DNA of 34,102 nucleotides, from positions 1 through 34,102 of the forward strand of contig VBIA01000170.1 of NCBI GenBank assembly GCA_005879985.1, read 5' to 3'. The stretch's first letter is position 1. Each line of letters opens with the position of its first letter. Positions 1 through 8,085 of the stretch are shown here, one piece after another. This DNA is from Chloroflexota bacterium. GTDB lineage: Bacteria; Chloroflexota; Dormibacteria; Dormibacterales; Dormibacteraceae. The notes below the pieces were generated by a model. It ran no database searches. It worked only from the letters and a program-made list of their open reading frames with translations, and was not told where the DNA came from. Both the position numbers and the translations under genes were made by a program.

Positions 1-911
1 GCCGTGTTTTCGCGCAGCTTCTCGCGCAGGTCGGACGCCGACCGCATGAGCTCCAGGACCTTCGACGACGCCGCCACGATCGGCGGCGCCACCGAGTTCG
101 AGAAAAGGTACGGACGCGAGCGCTGCCGCAGCATCGCGACCAGCTCGCGCCGGCCTGACACGTAGCCCCCCGAAGCCCCGCCCAGGGCCTTGCCCAACGT
201 ACCGGTGATCGCATCGATGCGGCCCATCACGTCAAAGTGCTCGGGCGTCCCTCGACCGCCGGCGCCCACGAACCCCACCGCGTGCGAGTCGTCGACCATC
301 ACCAGCGCGTTGTATCGCTCGGCCAGCGAGCAGATGTCGTGCAGCGGCGCGAGGTACCCGTCCATCGAGAACACGCCGTCGGTGACCACGATGCGATACC
401 GCGCGCTCGACGCCTCTTTCAGCTGTGCCTCGAGGTCTGCCATGTCGCGATTCGCGTAGCGGAACCGCCGAGCCTTGCACAGCCGGATGCCGTCGATGAT
501 GCTCGCGTGGTTGAGAGCGTCGGAGATGATCGCGTCGCGTTCGTCGAAAAGCGCCTCGAAGATGCCGCCGTTGGCGTCGAAGCACGACGAGTAGAGGATC
601 GTGTCCTCGGTGCCGAGGAAATCCGACAGCCCCGATTCGAGCTCCTTGTGTATCTCCTGCGTGCCGCAGATGAAGCGCACCGACGCGAGCCCATAGCCCC
701 AGCGGTCGAGAGCCTCGTGCGCGGCCGCGACCACGCGCGGATCGTCGGCGAGCCCAAGGTAGTTGTTCGCGCAGAGATTCAGAACCTCACGTTCAAGAAC
801 CGCGACGTTCGCGCCCTGCGGCGAGCTGATCACCCGCTCCGGCTTCCACAAACCCGCGTCGCGAATCTCCTGCAGCTGCCGAGTCAGGTCGGAACGCATC
901 GAATCGAACAT
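1..911 (-). CDS. kbl: 2-amino-3-ketobutyrate CoA ligase (glycine C-acetyltransferase), 3' end beyond window
   Basis: The frame is open from an ATG at 909-911 to the window edge, giving about 303 residues of a protein normally near 395. It is a class II PLP-dependent alpha-oxoamine synthase, which splits 2-amino-3-ketobutyrate with CoA into glycine and acetyl-CoA. Visible hallmarks are the N-terminal [16 protein letters not shown], the [10 protein letters not shown] segment, the cofactor-binding VDDSHAVGF motif, and the PLP-lysine region [10 protein letters not shown]. It lies 2 bp downstream of tdh, the enzyme that makes its unstable substrate, so the two form the classic threonine-degradation pair. 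The C-terminal small domain is outside the window. Identification is firm. Confidence 0.95.
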   Translation of the reverse strand, partial: MFDSMRSDLTRQLQEIRDAGLWKPERVISSPQGANVAVLEREVLNLCANNYLGLADDPRVVAAAHEALDRWGYGLASVRFICGTQEIHKELESGLSDFLGTEDTILYSSCFDANGGIFEALFDERDAIISDALNHASIIDGIRLCKARRFRYANRDMADLEAQLKEASSARYRIVVTDGVFSMDGYLAPLHDICSLAERYNALVMVDDSHAVGFVGAGGRGTPEHFDVMGRIDAITGTLGKALGGASGGYVSGRRELVAMLRQRSRPYLFSNSVAPPIVAASSKVLELMRSASDLREKLRENT

Positions 912-913
912 GG

Positions 914-1942
914 TCAATCGCTCCAGTCCAGAACGACCTTGCCGCACTTGCCAGAGTGCCCGACGGCGAACGCCTCTTTGTAATCGTGATAGGGAAACCG
1001 GTGAGTGATCACCGGCGAGATGTCCAGCCCCGTCTGCACGAAGACCGACATCTGATACCAGGTCTCGAAGATCTGCCGCCCGTAAACCCCTTTCACCGTC
1101 AGCATCTTGAAAACGACCTGCGACCAGTCGACCGCGAACTCGTGGTCCGGCAGTCCGAGGATCGCGACGCGGCCCCCGTGCGCCATGTTGTCGATCATCT
1201 CGCGCATGGCGCTGGGAACGCCCGACATCTCGAACGCGACGTCGAAGCCTTCCTTCATGCCCAGCTCGGCCTGCGCCTCGCGCAGCCGGGTCCTGGAGAC
1301 GTCCACCGCCAGCGTGACTCCGATCTTGCGTGCGAGCTCGAGCCGGTACTCGCTCACGTCGGTCACCACCACAAACCGCGCGCCGTTGTGGCGCGCGACG
1401 ATCGCCGCCATCAACCCGATGGGCCCGGCGCCCGTGATGAGCACGTCCTCGGCCACGAGCCGGTACTGCGTCGCGACATGAACCGCGTTGCCGAACGGGT
1501 CGAAGATCGAGGCGACATCCAGGTCGATCTCCGACAGATGCGGCCACACGTTGCCGGCCGGCATGACGATGAACTCCGCGAAGGCGCCATCCCGGTGCAC
1601 GCCGATGCCGACGCTGTTGGCGCACAGCACGCGCCGACCAGCCAGGCAGTTGCGGCAGCGCCCGCACACGATGTGGCCCTCGGCGCCGACAAGCTCGCCG
1701 ACGTACACCGACTCGACGCCCTCGCCCACCTCGGCGATCTCGCCCACGAACTCGTGCCCGACCACGAGCGGCAGCTTCAGGGTCGCCTGAGCCCAGTCGT
1801 TCCATGCGTCGATGTGCAGGTCGGTTCCGCAGATGCCGGTGCGCAGCACGCGAATCAAGACCTCGCCAGGGCCCGGCTTCGGCTCGGGCACGTCCTGCAG
1901 CCACAGGCCGGGCTCGGCTTGCGCCTTGACCAGCGCCTTCAG
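914..1942 (-). CDS. tdh: L-threonine 3-dehydrogenase
   Basis: Zinc-dependent medium-chain dehydrogenase that oxidises threonine to 2-amino-3-ketobutyrate with NAD. The sequence shows the catalytic-zinc motif GICGTDLH, then GHEFVGE, a structural zinc site with four Cys ([15 protein letters not shown]), and a Rossmann motif [10 protein letters not shown]. The first standard start is a GTG at 1889-1891 ([10 protein letters not shown]), but the frame upstream still encodes the conserved family N-terminus [16 protein letters not shown]. The residue at the family's Met1 position is a CTG at 1940-1942. It is preceded by GGTGA four bases upstream and lies just after the SDR stop at 1947. I therefore place the start at CTG 1942, giving 342 residues, which is the normal family length. 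kbl follows 2 bp downstream. Confidence 0.92.
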   Translation of the reverse strand: MKALVKAQAEPGLWLQDVPEPKPGPGEVLIRVLRTGICGTDLHIDAWNDWAQATLKLPLVVGHEFVGEIAEVGEGVESVYVGELVGAEGHIVCGRCRNCLAGRRVLCANSVGIGVHRDGAFAEFIVMPAGNVWPHLSEIDLDVASIFDPFGNAVHVATQYRLVAEDVLITGAGPIGLMAAIVARHNGARFVVVTDVSEYRLELARKIGVTLAVDVSRTRLREAQAELGMKEGFDVAFEMSGVPSAMREMIDNMAHGGRVAILGLPDHEFAVDWSQVVFKMLTVKGVYGRQIFETWYQMSVFVQTGLDISPVITHRFPYHDYKEAFAVGHSGKCGKVVLDWSD

Positions 1943-1946
1943 AGAA

Positions 1947-2885
1947 TCACCGCGCGCGGGCTGCTGTGCGGACCGCGGCCTTGGCGTCGCGCACCAGCCC
2001 AGACAGCCACGGCGTCATCTGCGCGATGTCCTGCTCGAAGCTGCCGATCGACGGCGACCACGTCAGCTCCCGCCGCGAGCGCGAGTCGTCGTAGAAGCGC
2101 GGCTTGCTGAGCACGTCGACAGCGTAGATCCCCGGCCACAGCGGCGCCCCGGCCGGCGTGAACATCTCCTCGCCCATCGCGCGCAGGTACGCGAGGTCGT
2201 AAGGCACGCTGCTCACCTCGCATGGAACATCGACGGCGCGGCTGATCGACTCGAGCACGGAACGCCACGTGGAATCGAAGCCGCCGATGACATAGCTGCG
2301 GCCCGGCTCGCCGCGGTCGCCGGCGGCGAGGCAGGCGCGCGCCACGTCCGACGCGGCGATGAAGGTCTGCTCCGCGCGGCCGCCCAGCGGCAGCCAGACG
2401 CGGCCGCGGCTCATGTCCACAAGCAACCTGGGCAGCAGCCAGTCCTCGCCGACTCCGAACACGCGCGCCGGCCGCAGCACGACGACCTCCAGGTCGGAGG
2501 CCTCGCGCAGGAGCCACCTTTCTTCGAACAGCTTCAGCTTCTCGAAGGCGTGGACGGGCTTCAGGCTGCTTTTCTCGTTGATGCGCGTGTTGTGGTCTGG
2601 GCCGTAGACGTCAGCGGTGGAAACGAGCACCAGCCGGCGAACGCCCGCATGCCGTGCCGCGTCCAGGACTCGCACCAGCACTGGCGGCGGCTCCTTGCGA
2701 AATCGCAGTCGCCGGGCGGGCGACCACAAGTTGGCGCATATGTGGACGATCTCGACGCCGCTCATCGCGTCGCGAAGCGTCTCCTCGTCTGAATCCGCGC
2801 CCAGCTCGATGAGCGGCACCTCTGTCGCGAGTGTGTGCGACACCACGTCGCCGAGAAACTCCCCCGCGCCAATGACAAGCTGCAT
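1947..2885 (-). CDS. NAD(P)-dependent epimerase/dehydratase-like (extended SDR) with degenerate active site
   Basis: 312 residues with an extended-SDR fold: an N-terminal Rossmann start ([12 protein letters not shown]), the strand-4 serine region [12 protein letters not shown] (residues 86-96), and the RPARVFG motif typical of sugar-nucleotide epimerase relatives. Two key features are altered. The glycine motif reads GAGEFLG, with Glu where the third Gly of GxxGxxG is expected. The catalytic YxxxK reads FEKLK (Phe114, Lys118), so the Tyr is missing. It may bind nucleotide without the usual redox chemistry, or use another mechanism. It is the fourth gene of a minus-strand operon and ends 4 bp before the proposed tdh start. 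The substrate cannot be inferred. Confidence 0.8.
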   Translation of the reverse strand: MQLVIGAGEFLGDVVSHTLATEVPLIELGADSDEETLRDAMSGVEIVHICANLWSPARRLRFRKEPPPVLVRVLDAARHAGVRRLVLVSTADVYGPDHNTRINEKSSLKPVHAFEKLKLFEERWLLREASDLEVVVLRPARVFGVGEDWLLPRLLVDMSRGRVWLPLGGRAEQTFIAASDVARACLAAGDRGEPGRSYVIGGFDSTWRSVLESISRAVDVPCEVSSVPYDLAYLRAMGEEMFTPAGAPLWPGIYAVDVLSKPRFYDDSRSRRELTWSPSIGSFEQDIAQMTPWLSGLVRDAKAAVRTAARAR

Positions 2886-2900
2886 TGAAGCCGCCCGAGT

Positions 2901-3560
2901 CTAACTTTTGCGCCGGCGCTGCAGGCCGGACATGAGGGCGCGCCGAACGTTCTCGACCACCGCGGCCGCGCGCTGGCTCAGCGCCCACCACGCCGGCGGG
3001 TCAGGACGGATCGCCTGGCCGATCGAAACCTCGATCCGCCGGAACGGATAGAGGAAATTGGTCCCAGTCACCGAGACCGGGACCACCGGGACCCCCGCCT
3101 GCAACGCGAAGTAGCCGATGCCAACCTTCAGCTGCCGGATCGCGCGGCCGCGCGAGTAGCGGCCTTCGGGAAACATCAGCACCACGCCTTTGCGCTCGAG
3201 GATCTGATAGACCGTCCGCACGCCCGCCTCGTCGAGCTCGCCGCGCGCGGGTGAGATCGGAAAAACTCCGACGAGGGGCAGCAGCCGTCGCTTCCACGCG
3301 CGATTGAAGACGGTCTCGCGCTTGGCCATCGTGTAGGTGACCGGCGACTCCGGAAAGAACGGGATGATGAAGGCCGGGTCGTACCAGGCCTGATGGTTGG
3401 CCGCGATGAGGAACGGGGGCTGCGGGATGTTCTCGACCCCGGTCAGGCTGACGCGAAAGAGGGTGCGCACCAGCAGTAGAACGGTGCGGCGGATCCAGCG
3501 ATACAGCCGCGACGGGTGCGTCGGGTCCGGGTGGACGAGCGGATCGAGCGGCGCGTCCAC
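2901..3560 (-). CDS. 1-acyl-sn-glycerol-3-phosphate acyltransferase (PlsC family)
   Basis: 219 residues with the LPLAT/PlsC acyltransferase signature. A hydrophobic anchor (TVLLLVRTLFRVSL, about residues 26-39) is followed by the catalytic HX4D box (NHQAWYDP), the substrate-phosphate motif FPEGRYSRG, and a VPVSVTGTN segment. It would transfer an acyl chain to lysophosphatidic acid at the cytoplasmic membrane. The start used is GTG at 3558-3560. The frame stays open upstream to the preceding gene's stop at 3607 without an ATG, GTG or TTG, so this is the only standard candidate. It sits between an alpha/beta hydrolase and an SDR; a lipid-related role for the operon is inference only. Confidence 0.9.
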   Translation of the reverse strand: MDAPLDPLVHPDPTHPSRLYRWIRRTVLLLVRTLFRVSLTGVENIPQPPFLIAANHQAWYDPAFIIPFFPESPVTYTMAKRETVFNRAWKRRLLPLVGVFPISPARGELDEAGVRTVYQILERKGVVLMFPEGRYSRGRAIRQLKVGIGYFALQAGVPVVPVSVTGTNFLYPFRRIEVSIGQAIRPDPPAWWALSQRAAAVVENVRRALMSGLQRRRKS

Positions 3561-3606
3561 CAGCGCCCGGTACTCGGGGCTGGTGTACTGGCGAGGCTCT
3601 GGAGGT

Positions 3607-4485
3607 TCAGGAATCGAGGAAGCTGAGGAGCGCGCGGTTGAACTCGTCGGGGCGCTCGGCCTGGGGCGTGTGGCCGGCCCCTTCGATGATGGTCAACCGG
3701 CAGTCGGGAATCGCGGCATGCGCGCGGGTCGCATGGGAGATCGGAAACAGCGGGTCGTCGGCGCCCCAGATGATCTGCACCGGCAACTTCAGCTCACCCA
3801 GACGCGCAGACACATCGTGCTGGCCGCCGAACAGGGCCCGCGGATGGACCAGCGATCTGACCGTCGACAGGTACGCGTTGTGGAACCCGTCGGCCTCGTA
3901 CATCTCGCGCAGGTTCTGGAGGTACGTGTCGTCGATCACCTTCTCGAGGTCCGTGCTGGAGTTGGCGAATCGACCGGCGACCCTGCGGATGGTCCGCGGA
4001 GGCGCCCACCGCAGCGCGCTGCGAGTGAAGCGCATGACGGCCTCGCCTACGCGGGGCACCGTAACCAGGCCGTACGCCATCTGGGCCATCTGCGGTCGCG
4101 GCCTCCCGAGCCCGAGCGCGTTGACGAGCACGAGCCGCTTCGCGAGGTGCGGCTTCTCGAGCGCTAACTCGAGCGCGACGCGCCCACCCAGCGACGCGCC
4201 GATGATGGCGGCGCTGCGCAGGCCACGGTTCTCCATGTAGCGCTCGATGAACCGCGCGAAGTAGCCGATCGTGTAGCGCACGCGCGGCTTCTCGGTGCGC
4301 CCGTAGCCCGGTAGGTCGGGCGCGTACACGCGATGCCTGGTCGCGGTGGGCTCGAGGTTGAAGCGCCACTCCATGTAGCCGGAAGAGCCGAGGCCGTGGA
4401 TGAAAAGGACGGGGCGGCCGCGCCCGCCATGGAGCTGGTGGACGTTGAGATCCCCGAGCCGGATCATCCCCGACTGCAGCGTCAT
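3607..4485 (-). CDS. Alpha/beta-fold hydrolase
   Basis: 292 residues. The order of motifs is that of the alpha/beta hydrolase fold: oxyanion-hole region LFIHGLGSSGYMEW, the GYG region of strand 4, nucleophile elbow GASLGG (Ser), acid loop GADDPLFP (Asp), and catalytic histidine GAGHTPQAE near the C-terminus. This gives a complete Ser-Asp-His triad. The cap domain between the elbow and the Asp is helical and similar in layout to epoxide hydrolase, haloperoxidase and lipase relatives, so the substrate cannot be named. The ATG at 4483-4485 overlaps the upstream gene's TGA (ATGA), indicating translational coupling. PlsC follows about 47 bp downstream. Confidence 0.88.
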   Translation of the reverse strand: MTLQSGMIRLGDLNVHQLHGGRGRPVLFIHGLGSSGYMEWRFNLEPTATRHRVYAPDLPGYGRTEKPRVRYTIGYFARFIERYMENRGLRSAAIIGASLGGRVALELALEKPHLAKRLVLVNALGLGRPRPQMAQMAYGLVTVPRVGEAVMRFTRSALRWAPPRTIRRVAGRFANSSTDLEKVIDDTYLQNLREMYEADGFHNAYLSTVRSLVHPRALFGGQHDVSARLGELKLPVQIIWGADDPLFPISHATRAHAAIPDCRLTIIEGAGHTPQAERPDEFNRALLSFLDS

Positions 4486-5204
4486 CGCCCCGGAAGTCTA
4501 CGTGCCGGTTGCCGCAGCCCCTTCACCTCGGCCCCGCTGTCGAAGCGCGCCATCTTCGTGCCCTTGACGACCGTGACCGCGCCGGGGCCGGCGGCGCGCC
4601 AGCGCCCCTCGTGCCACAGCGCGGCGCTGCGCTCATCGACTCCGAGCAGCGTCAGGTCGGGCGCCGCCTCGTGCGCGGAGTCGATCCATTTGTGCCCGAA
4701 GGTGTCGTAATGCGGCAGCACGGCCGTGTGCGGAACCGCGCCCAGCGCCTCCATCGGGCGCCGGCGGAAACGATTTGGCCATGTCGCGCGCACGAGCGTG
4801 TGGCTGCACAGCGCCATTGAGCCTGCGGACGAGCCCGCCAGCACCGCGCCGGCGCGCCACGCGCCGAACATCGCGCGCCACACCAGCGAGTCGCGCAGCA
4901 CCTGCGCGACGAGGCCTGGGTCGCCGCCGACGAGGTAGAAGAGCCCGCCGCGCGCAGCCTCGTCCGCCAGCGAAGCCTTCATCGCGTCGCTTCGTCTCAG
5001 CACCGGCAGCTCGCGCAGCGGCAAGCCCAAACTGGCGAACCACTCAGTGGCGTGCGCGACCGCGCGATCGGGTCCCTGGCGCGCCGCTGCGGTGGGCAAC
5101 ACATAGGCCGGTCCTGCACCCGCGGCCGCGACCATCAAGCGGTCCTGCTCTTCATTGCCGGGCTTGAACTCGTCCCCACCGACGAGCGCGAGCAGTCCCG
5201 GCAT
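4482..5204 (-). CDS. Peptidase S51 / cyanophycinase-like (class I GATase-fold) protein
   Basis: 240 residues starting at ATG 5202-5204 (MPGLLALVGGDEFKPG). A longer open frame upstream runs antisense into gltX and is not credible. The protein shows the YLVGGDPGLV segment and a nucleophile elbow GSSAGSMAL, with Ser as nucleophile as in peptidase E and cyanophycinase, so Ser-dependent hydrolysis is likely. Later HYDTFGHKW and LLGVDERSAAL match the second half of the family fold. The substrate is unknown, with Asp-X dipeptides being the classical case. It is the first gene of the minus-strand operon. Only 18 bp separate it from the divergent gltX, so both promoters must lie in that gap or inside the opposing genes. 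Confidence 0.82.
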   Translation of the reverse strand: MPGLLALVGGDEFKPGNEEQDRLMVAAAGAGPAYVLPTAAARQGPDRAVAHATEWFASLGLPLRELPVLRRSDAMKASLADEAARGGLFYLVGGDPGLVAQVLRDSLVWRAMFGAWRAGAVLAGSSAGSMALCSHTLVRATWPNRFRRRPMEALGAVPHTAVLPHYDTFGHKWIDSAHEAAPDLTLLGVDERSAALWHEGRWRAAGPGAVTVVKGTKMARFDSGAEVKGLRQPARRLPGR

Positions 5205-5222
5205 GTGACCTGAACGTATCTT

Positions 5223-6617
5223 ATGGCGGTGTCTGACGCACCTCAGGTTCGCGTGCGCATCGCGCCGAGCCCGACCGGCTTCGCGCACCTGGGCACCGCG
5301 AGCACAACCCTGTACAACGTCCTCTTTGCGCGCGCGAACTCTGGCAGTTTCGCGCTTCGCATCGACGACACCGACGTCGAGCGCAATCGCGAGGAGTACG
5401 AGCGGCTGATCTACGAGGCCCTGCACTGGCTGGGCTTCGAGTGGGACGAGGGACCCGACAAGGGCGGCCCGTACGGACCGTATCGCCAGTCAGAGCGCCT
5501 CGACCAATATCGCGCGGCGGCGGCAAAGCTCATCGCCGAGTCGAAGGCGTACCGCTGCTACTGCACACCCGAGGAGCTCGACGCCGAGCGCAAGCAGGCG
5601 CAGGCCGAGCACCGTCCCTACGTCTACTCGCGGCGCTGCCTCACCACTCCACCCACCGATCGCACCGTCTTCACTGTTCGCTTCCACGTGCCCGGCGGCG
5701 AGGTGAAGTTCACCGACATGGTGCGCGGCGAGATGACCTTCGACTCGGACCTGTTCGGTGATTTCATCATCGTGAAGTCGGACGGATACCCGACCTACAA
5801 CTTCGCCAGCCCCGTCGACGACGCGGCGATGCACATCACCCACGTGATCCGCGGCGAGGAGCACCTGCCCAACACGCCGTACCAGCTGCTGGTCATCGAC
5901 GCGCTCGGCTACGAACGGCCGCAGGCGTTCGCGCACATGCCGCTGATCCTCGCGCCGGACGGCGGCAAGCTCTCCAAGCGCAAGCATCCTGAAGCCAACC
6001 TCATGCTCTACCGCGAGCAGGGTTACCTTCCCGAGGCGATGGTCAACTACCTCGCGCTGCTCGGGTGGAATCCGGGCACGGAGCGCGAGATCTTTACGCT
6101 GGACGAGCTGATCGCGGAGTTCTCATTCGACCGCGTGCAGCACGGCGGCGCGCGCTTCGACCGCAAGAAGCTCGACTGGATCAACGGCGAGTACATCCGC
6201 TCGCTGGACGACGACGACCTGACCGCGAGACTCAAGACCTTTCTTCCCGAGCTCGACGAGGCCACGATCAAGCGCGCGGCGCCTGCGCTGAAAACGCGCC
6301 TGCGCACGCTCGGCGAGGCGAAGGCGCTCCTCGAGTATCTGTGGAACGACCCGCCGGCGCCCGAGCTCTCGCCCGAGGACCGGCAACGCGTCAAGGCCGC
6401 GGCGGTCGCGCTCTCGCTCGTGCAGGAGTGGGAGCCCGCGCCCATCCACGACGTGCTGATGCAGGTCGTCGAGTCCTCGGGCCTCGGCCCCAACGCAACC
6501 TTCATGCCGATCCGGCTCGCGGTCACGGGCAAGAAGATCTCGCCGCCGATCGACTACACGCTCGCGCTTCTGTCGAAGGACGCGGCGATGGCGCGCGTCG
6601 CGCGAGCCATTCAGTAG
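5223..6617 (+). CDS. gltX: Glutamyl-tRNA synthetase
   Basis: 464 residues, normal length for a class I glutamyl-tRNA synthetase, which charges tRNA-Glu in the cytoplasm. Motifs in order: HIGH-equivalent HLGT in APSPTGFAHLGTA (about residues 15-27), RIDDTDVERN, a zinc-type cluster beginning CYC (YRCYCTPEEL), TYNFASPVDD, IRGEEHLPNTPYQ, and KMSKS-equivalent KLSKRKH. The C-terminal anticodon-binding helices follow, ending in the KKISPPIDYTL segment. The start is the first ATG; no clear Shine-Dalgarno is visible, as with several genes here. lgt follows after 5 bp. Whether the organism also uses this enzyme for Glu-tRNA-Gln cannot be told from the window. Confidence 0.97.
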   Translation: MAVSDAPQVRVRIAPSPTGFAHLGTASTTLYNVLFARANSGSFALRIDDTDVERNREEYERLIYEALHWLGFEWDEGPDKGGPYGPYRQSERLDQYRAAAAKLIAESKAYRCYCTPEELDAERKQAQAEHRPYVYSRRCLTTPPTDRTVFTVRFHVPGGEVKFTDMVRGEMTFDSDLFGDFIIVKSDGYPTYNFASPVDDAAMHITHVIRGEEHLPNTPYQLLVIDALGYERPQAFAHMPLILAPDGGKLSKRKHPEANLMLYREQGYLPEAMVNYLALLGWNPGTEREIFTLDELIAEFSFDRVQHGGARFDRKKLDWINGEYIRSLDDDDLTARLKTFLPELDEATIKRAAPALKTRLRTLGEAKALLEYLWNDPPAPELSPEDRQRVKAAAVALSLVQEWEPAPIHDVLMQVVESSGLGPNATFMPIRLAVTGKKISPPIDYTLALLSKDAAMARVARAIQ

Positions 6618-6622
6618 GAAAC

Positions 6623-7450
6623 TTGGTTCTCGCCATCACCATCGATCTCGAGCCAAACATCGCCCGCATCGGGCCGTTCCTCATCACGTGGCATGGCGTG
6701 TTCGCGGTGCTCGGCATCCTGGCCGCTGCGCGACTCGGGCTGTGGCTGGGCGAGAAGGACGGCATCGAGCCGCGCCGCGCGGCCGACAGCGTGGTGTGGA
6801 TGGTGGCCGTCGGGCTGATCGGAGCTCGTCTTCTCTATGTGTGGGAGAACTGGCAGCTGTTCAGCAGCAACCCGCTGCGCATGTTCGCGCTTACCGAGGG
6901 CGGCATCAGCCAGTGGGGCGGCCTGTTCGGCGCCATGGTCGGCGCGTACATCTGGGCCAATCGGACGAAGACCTCACTGCGCAAGATGTTCGACGCCGGC
7001 GGGCCCGCGGCCATGATCGGGCTCGCCGTCGGGCGCATCGGCGACGTGATCAACGGCGAGCACCATGGCACTCCCACCACCGCGCCGTGGGGCGTGCAGT
7101 ACGTGAACCCCGACACGCTGGGCGAGCCAGGCAAGGTTGTCCACCCCGAGGTGGCTTACGAGATGGTCCTCACGCTGGGCCTGCTGGCGGTGCTCCTTCC
7201 CTTTCATCGGCGCCTGAAGGGCAAGCTGCCTGACGGCGTGCTCGGCATTCTCTACTTCGGGCTGTACGCGCTCGGCCGCTTCTTCCTCAGCTTTTACCGG
7301 ACCGACCCTTCGGTGTTCCTCGGGCTGCGCCAGGCGCAGATCGCATCGCTGGTGATGGTCGTAGCCGCCGTGGTCCTGATCCCGCTTCTCCTCTATCGAG
7401 CGCGTCGCGCAAGCGAACCGCGAGACGAGGAGCCTGCGGGTCGTGCTTGA
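6623..7450 (+). CDS. lgt: Phosphatidylglycerol--prolipoprotein diacylglyceryl transferase
   Basis: 275 residues and several membrane helices. Transfers diacylglycerol from phosphatidylglycerol to the lipobox Cys of prolipoproteins. Diagnostic segments are ARIGPFLITWHGVFAVLG at the N-terminus, SQWGGLFGAM, the Lgt signature GRIGDVINGEHHGTPT, the HPEVAYEM motif, and LGRFFLSFYRTDP in the last helices. The frame runs back inside gltX, so the start must lie after the gltX stop. A TTG at 6623-6625 is the only standard start near the conserved N-terminus, and an AGGA at 6616-6619 lies just upstream. The 3' end overlaps the convergent DUF72 gene by about 160 bp. Confidence 0.95.
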   Translation: MVLAITIDLEPNIARIGPFLITWHGVFAVLGILAAARLGLWLGEKDGIEPRRAADSVVWMVAVGLIGARLLYVWENWQLFSSNPLRMFALTEGGISQWGGLFGAMVGAYIWANRTKTSLRKMFDAGGPAAMIGLAVGRIGDVINGEHHGTPTTAPWGVQYVNPDTLGEPGKVVHPEVAYEMVLTLGLLAVLLPFHRRLKGKLPDGVLGILYFGLYALGRFFLSFYRTDPSVFLGLRQAQIASLVMVVAAVVLIPLLLYRARRASEPRDEEPAGRA

Positions 7451-8078
7451 AGTACACATGCACGTCCTGGTGTGAGGCGACCGCCGACCTCACGATCTCG
7501 ATCCACCCCTCGAGCGAGCGCGCGTTGTAGCCGCGCCGCAGCCTGAAGTAGGCGAACGGCCCCAGCTCGACCAGCGGCGCCCGCGGCCATTTCTCCTCGT
7601 CGGTCACGACCATCGCGCCGCCGTGCCGTTTGATCGCTTCGTAGACAGAATCGTCGAACCACGACGCATGGCGGAACTCGCAAGCGGCGGGGCGGTCCAG
7701 CGCCTGGAGCAGGCCGTCCAGCAACCCGAGGTTGCGCTGTCGCACCGGTGGGAACTGCAGCAGCACAGGGCCAAGCCGGTCGCCCATCGTCGAGATGCGC
7801 TCTGTGAACAGGTGCGCCAGCCCGACGCGATCGAACGAATCCGCGGAGTAGGTCAGGCCGCGGTTCGCCTTCATGCAGAAGAGAAAGCCAGGTGGCGTGC
7901 CATCCCGCCATCTCTCCAGCGTGGTCGCCGGCGGCGTTCGGTAGAAGCTGCCGTTCAGCTCCACGCCGTTGAGCCGGCTCGCGTAGTGCTCGAGCATGCG
8001 GCTGGCGGGAAGATTCGCCGGGTAGAAGCCGCCCTTCCAGGTCGCGTAGCTGAACCCTGACGTGCCTGTGTAGAGCGT
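7287..8078 (-). CDS. DUF72 family protein (TIM-barrel-like), apparent ACG start
   Basis: DUF72 proteins carry an N-terminal TGTSGxSY motif. Here that motif (LYTGTSGFSYATWKGGFYP) lies upstream of the first ATG at 7995-7997, and the frame is open back to a TGA inside rlmN. No ATG, GTG, TTG or CTG occurs in between. The codon at the family's Met1 position is ACG (8076-8078), with AGG six bases upstream. Later conserved segments are FYRTPPATTLERW, FCMKANRGLTY, QFPPVRQRN, CEFRHASWFDD and YFKHDPQAPRLAV. The last ~40 residues are basic and low-complexity and lie antisense to the lgt 3' end, so the natural C-terminus may be extended. Last gene of the kinase-MBL-rlmN operon. Molecular function of DUF72 is not established. 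Confidence 0.78.
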   Translation of the reverse strand, partial: TLYTGTSGFSYATWKGGFYPANLPASRMLEHYASRLNGVELNGSFYRTPPATTLERWRDGTPPGFLFCMKANRGLTYSADSFDRVGLAHLFTERISTMGDRLGPVLLQFPPVRQRNLGLLDGLLQALDRPAACEFRHASWFDDSVYEAIKRHGGAMVVTDEEKWPRAPLVELGPFAYFRLRRGYNARSLEGWIEIVRSAVASHQDVHVYFKHDPQAPRLAVRLRDALDRGEAGSGPRRLRPSPAMRSAPGAARGTPKGRSGKS

Positions 8079-8085
8079 CGCCGGC

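Noticed and set aside
956-2110. 384-codon plus-strand open frame opposite tdh and the SDR
   Set aside because: Antisense to conserved dehydrogenase sequence, with biased composition and no recognisable motif.
5205-5426. Upstream extension of the S51-like gene into gltX
   Set aside because: The extension is antisense to the conserved HIGH-region of gltX; the family-like N-terminus MPGLLALVGGDEF begins at 5204.
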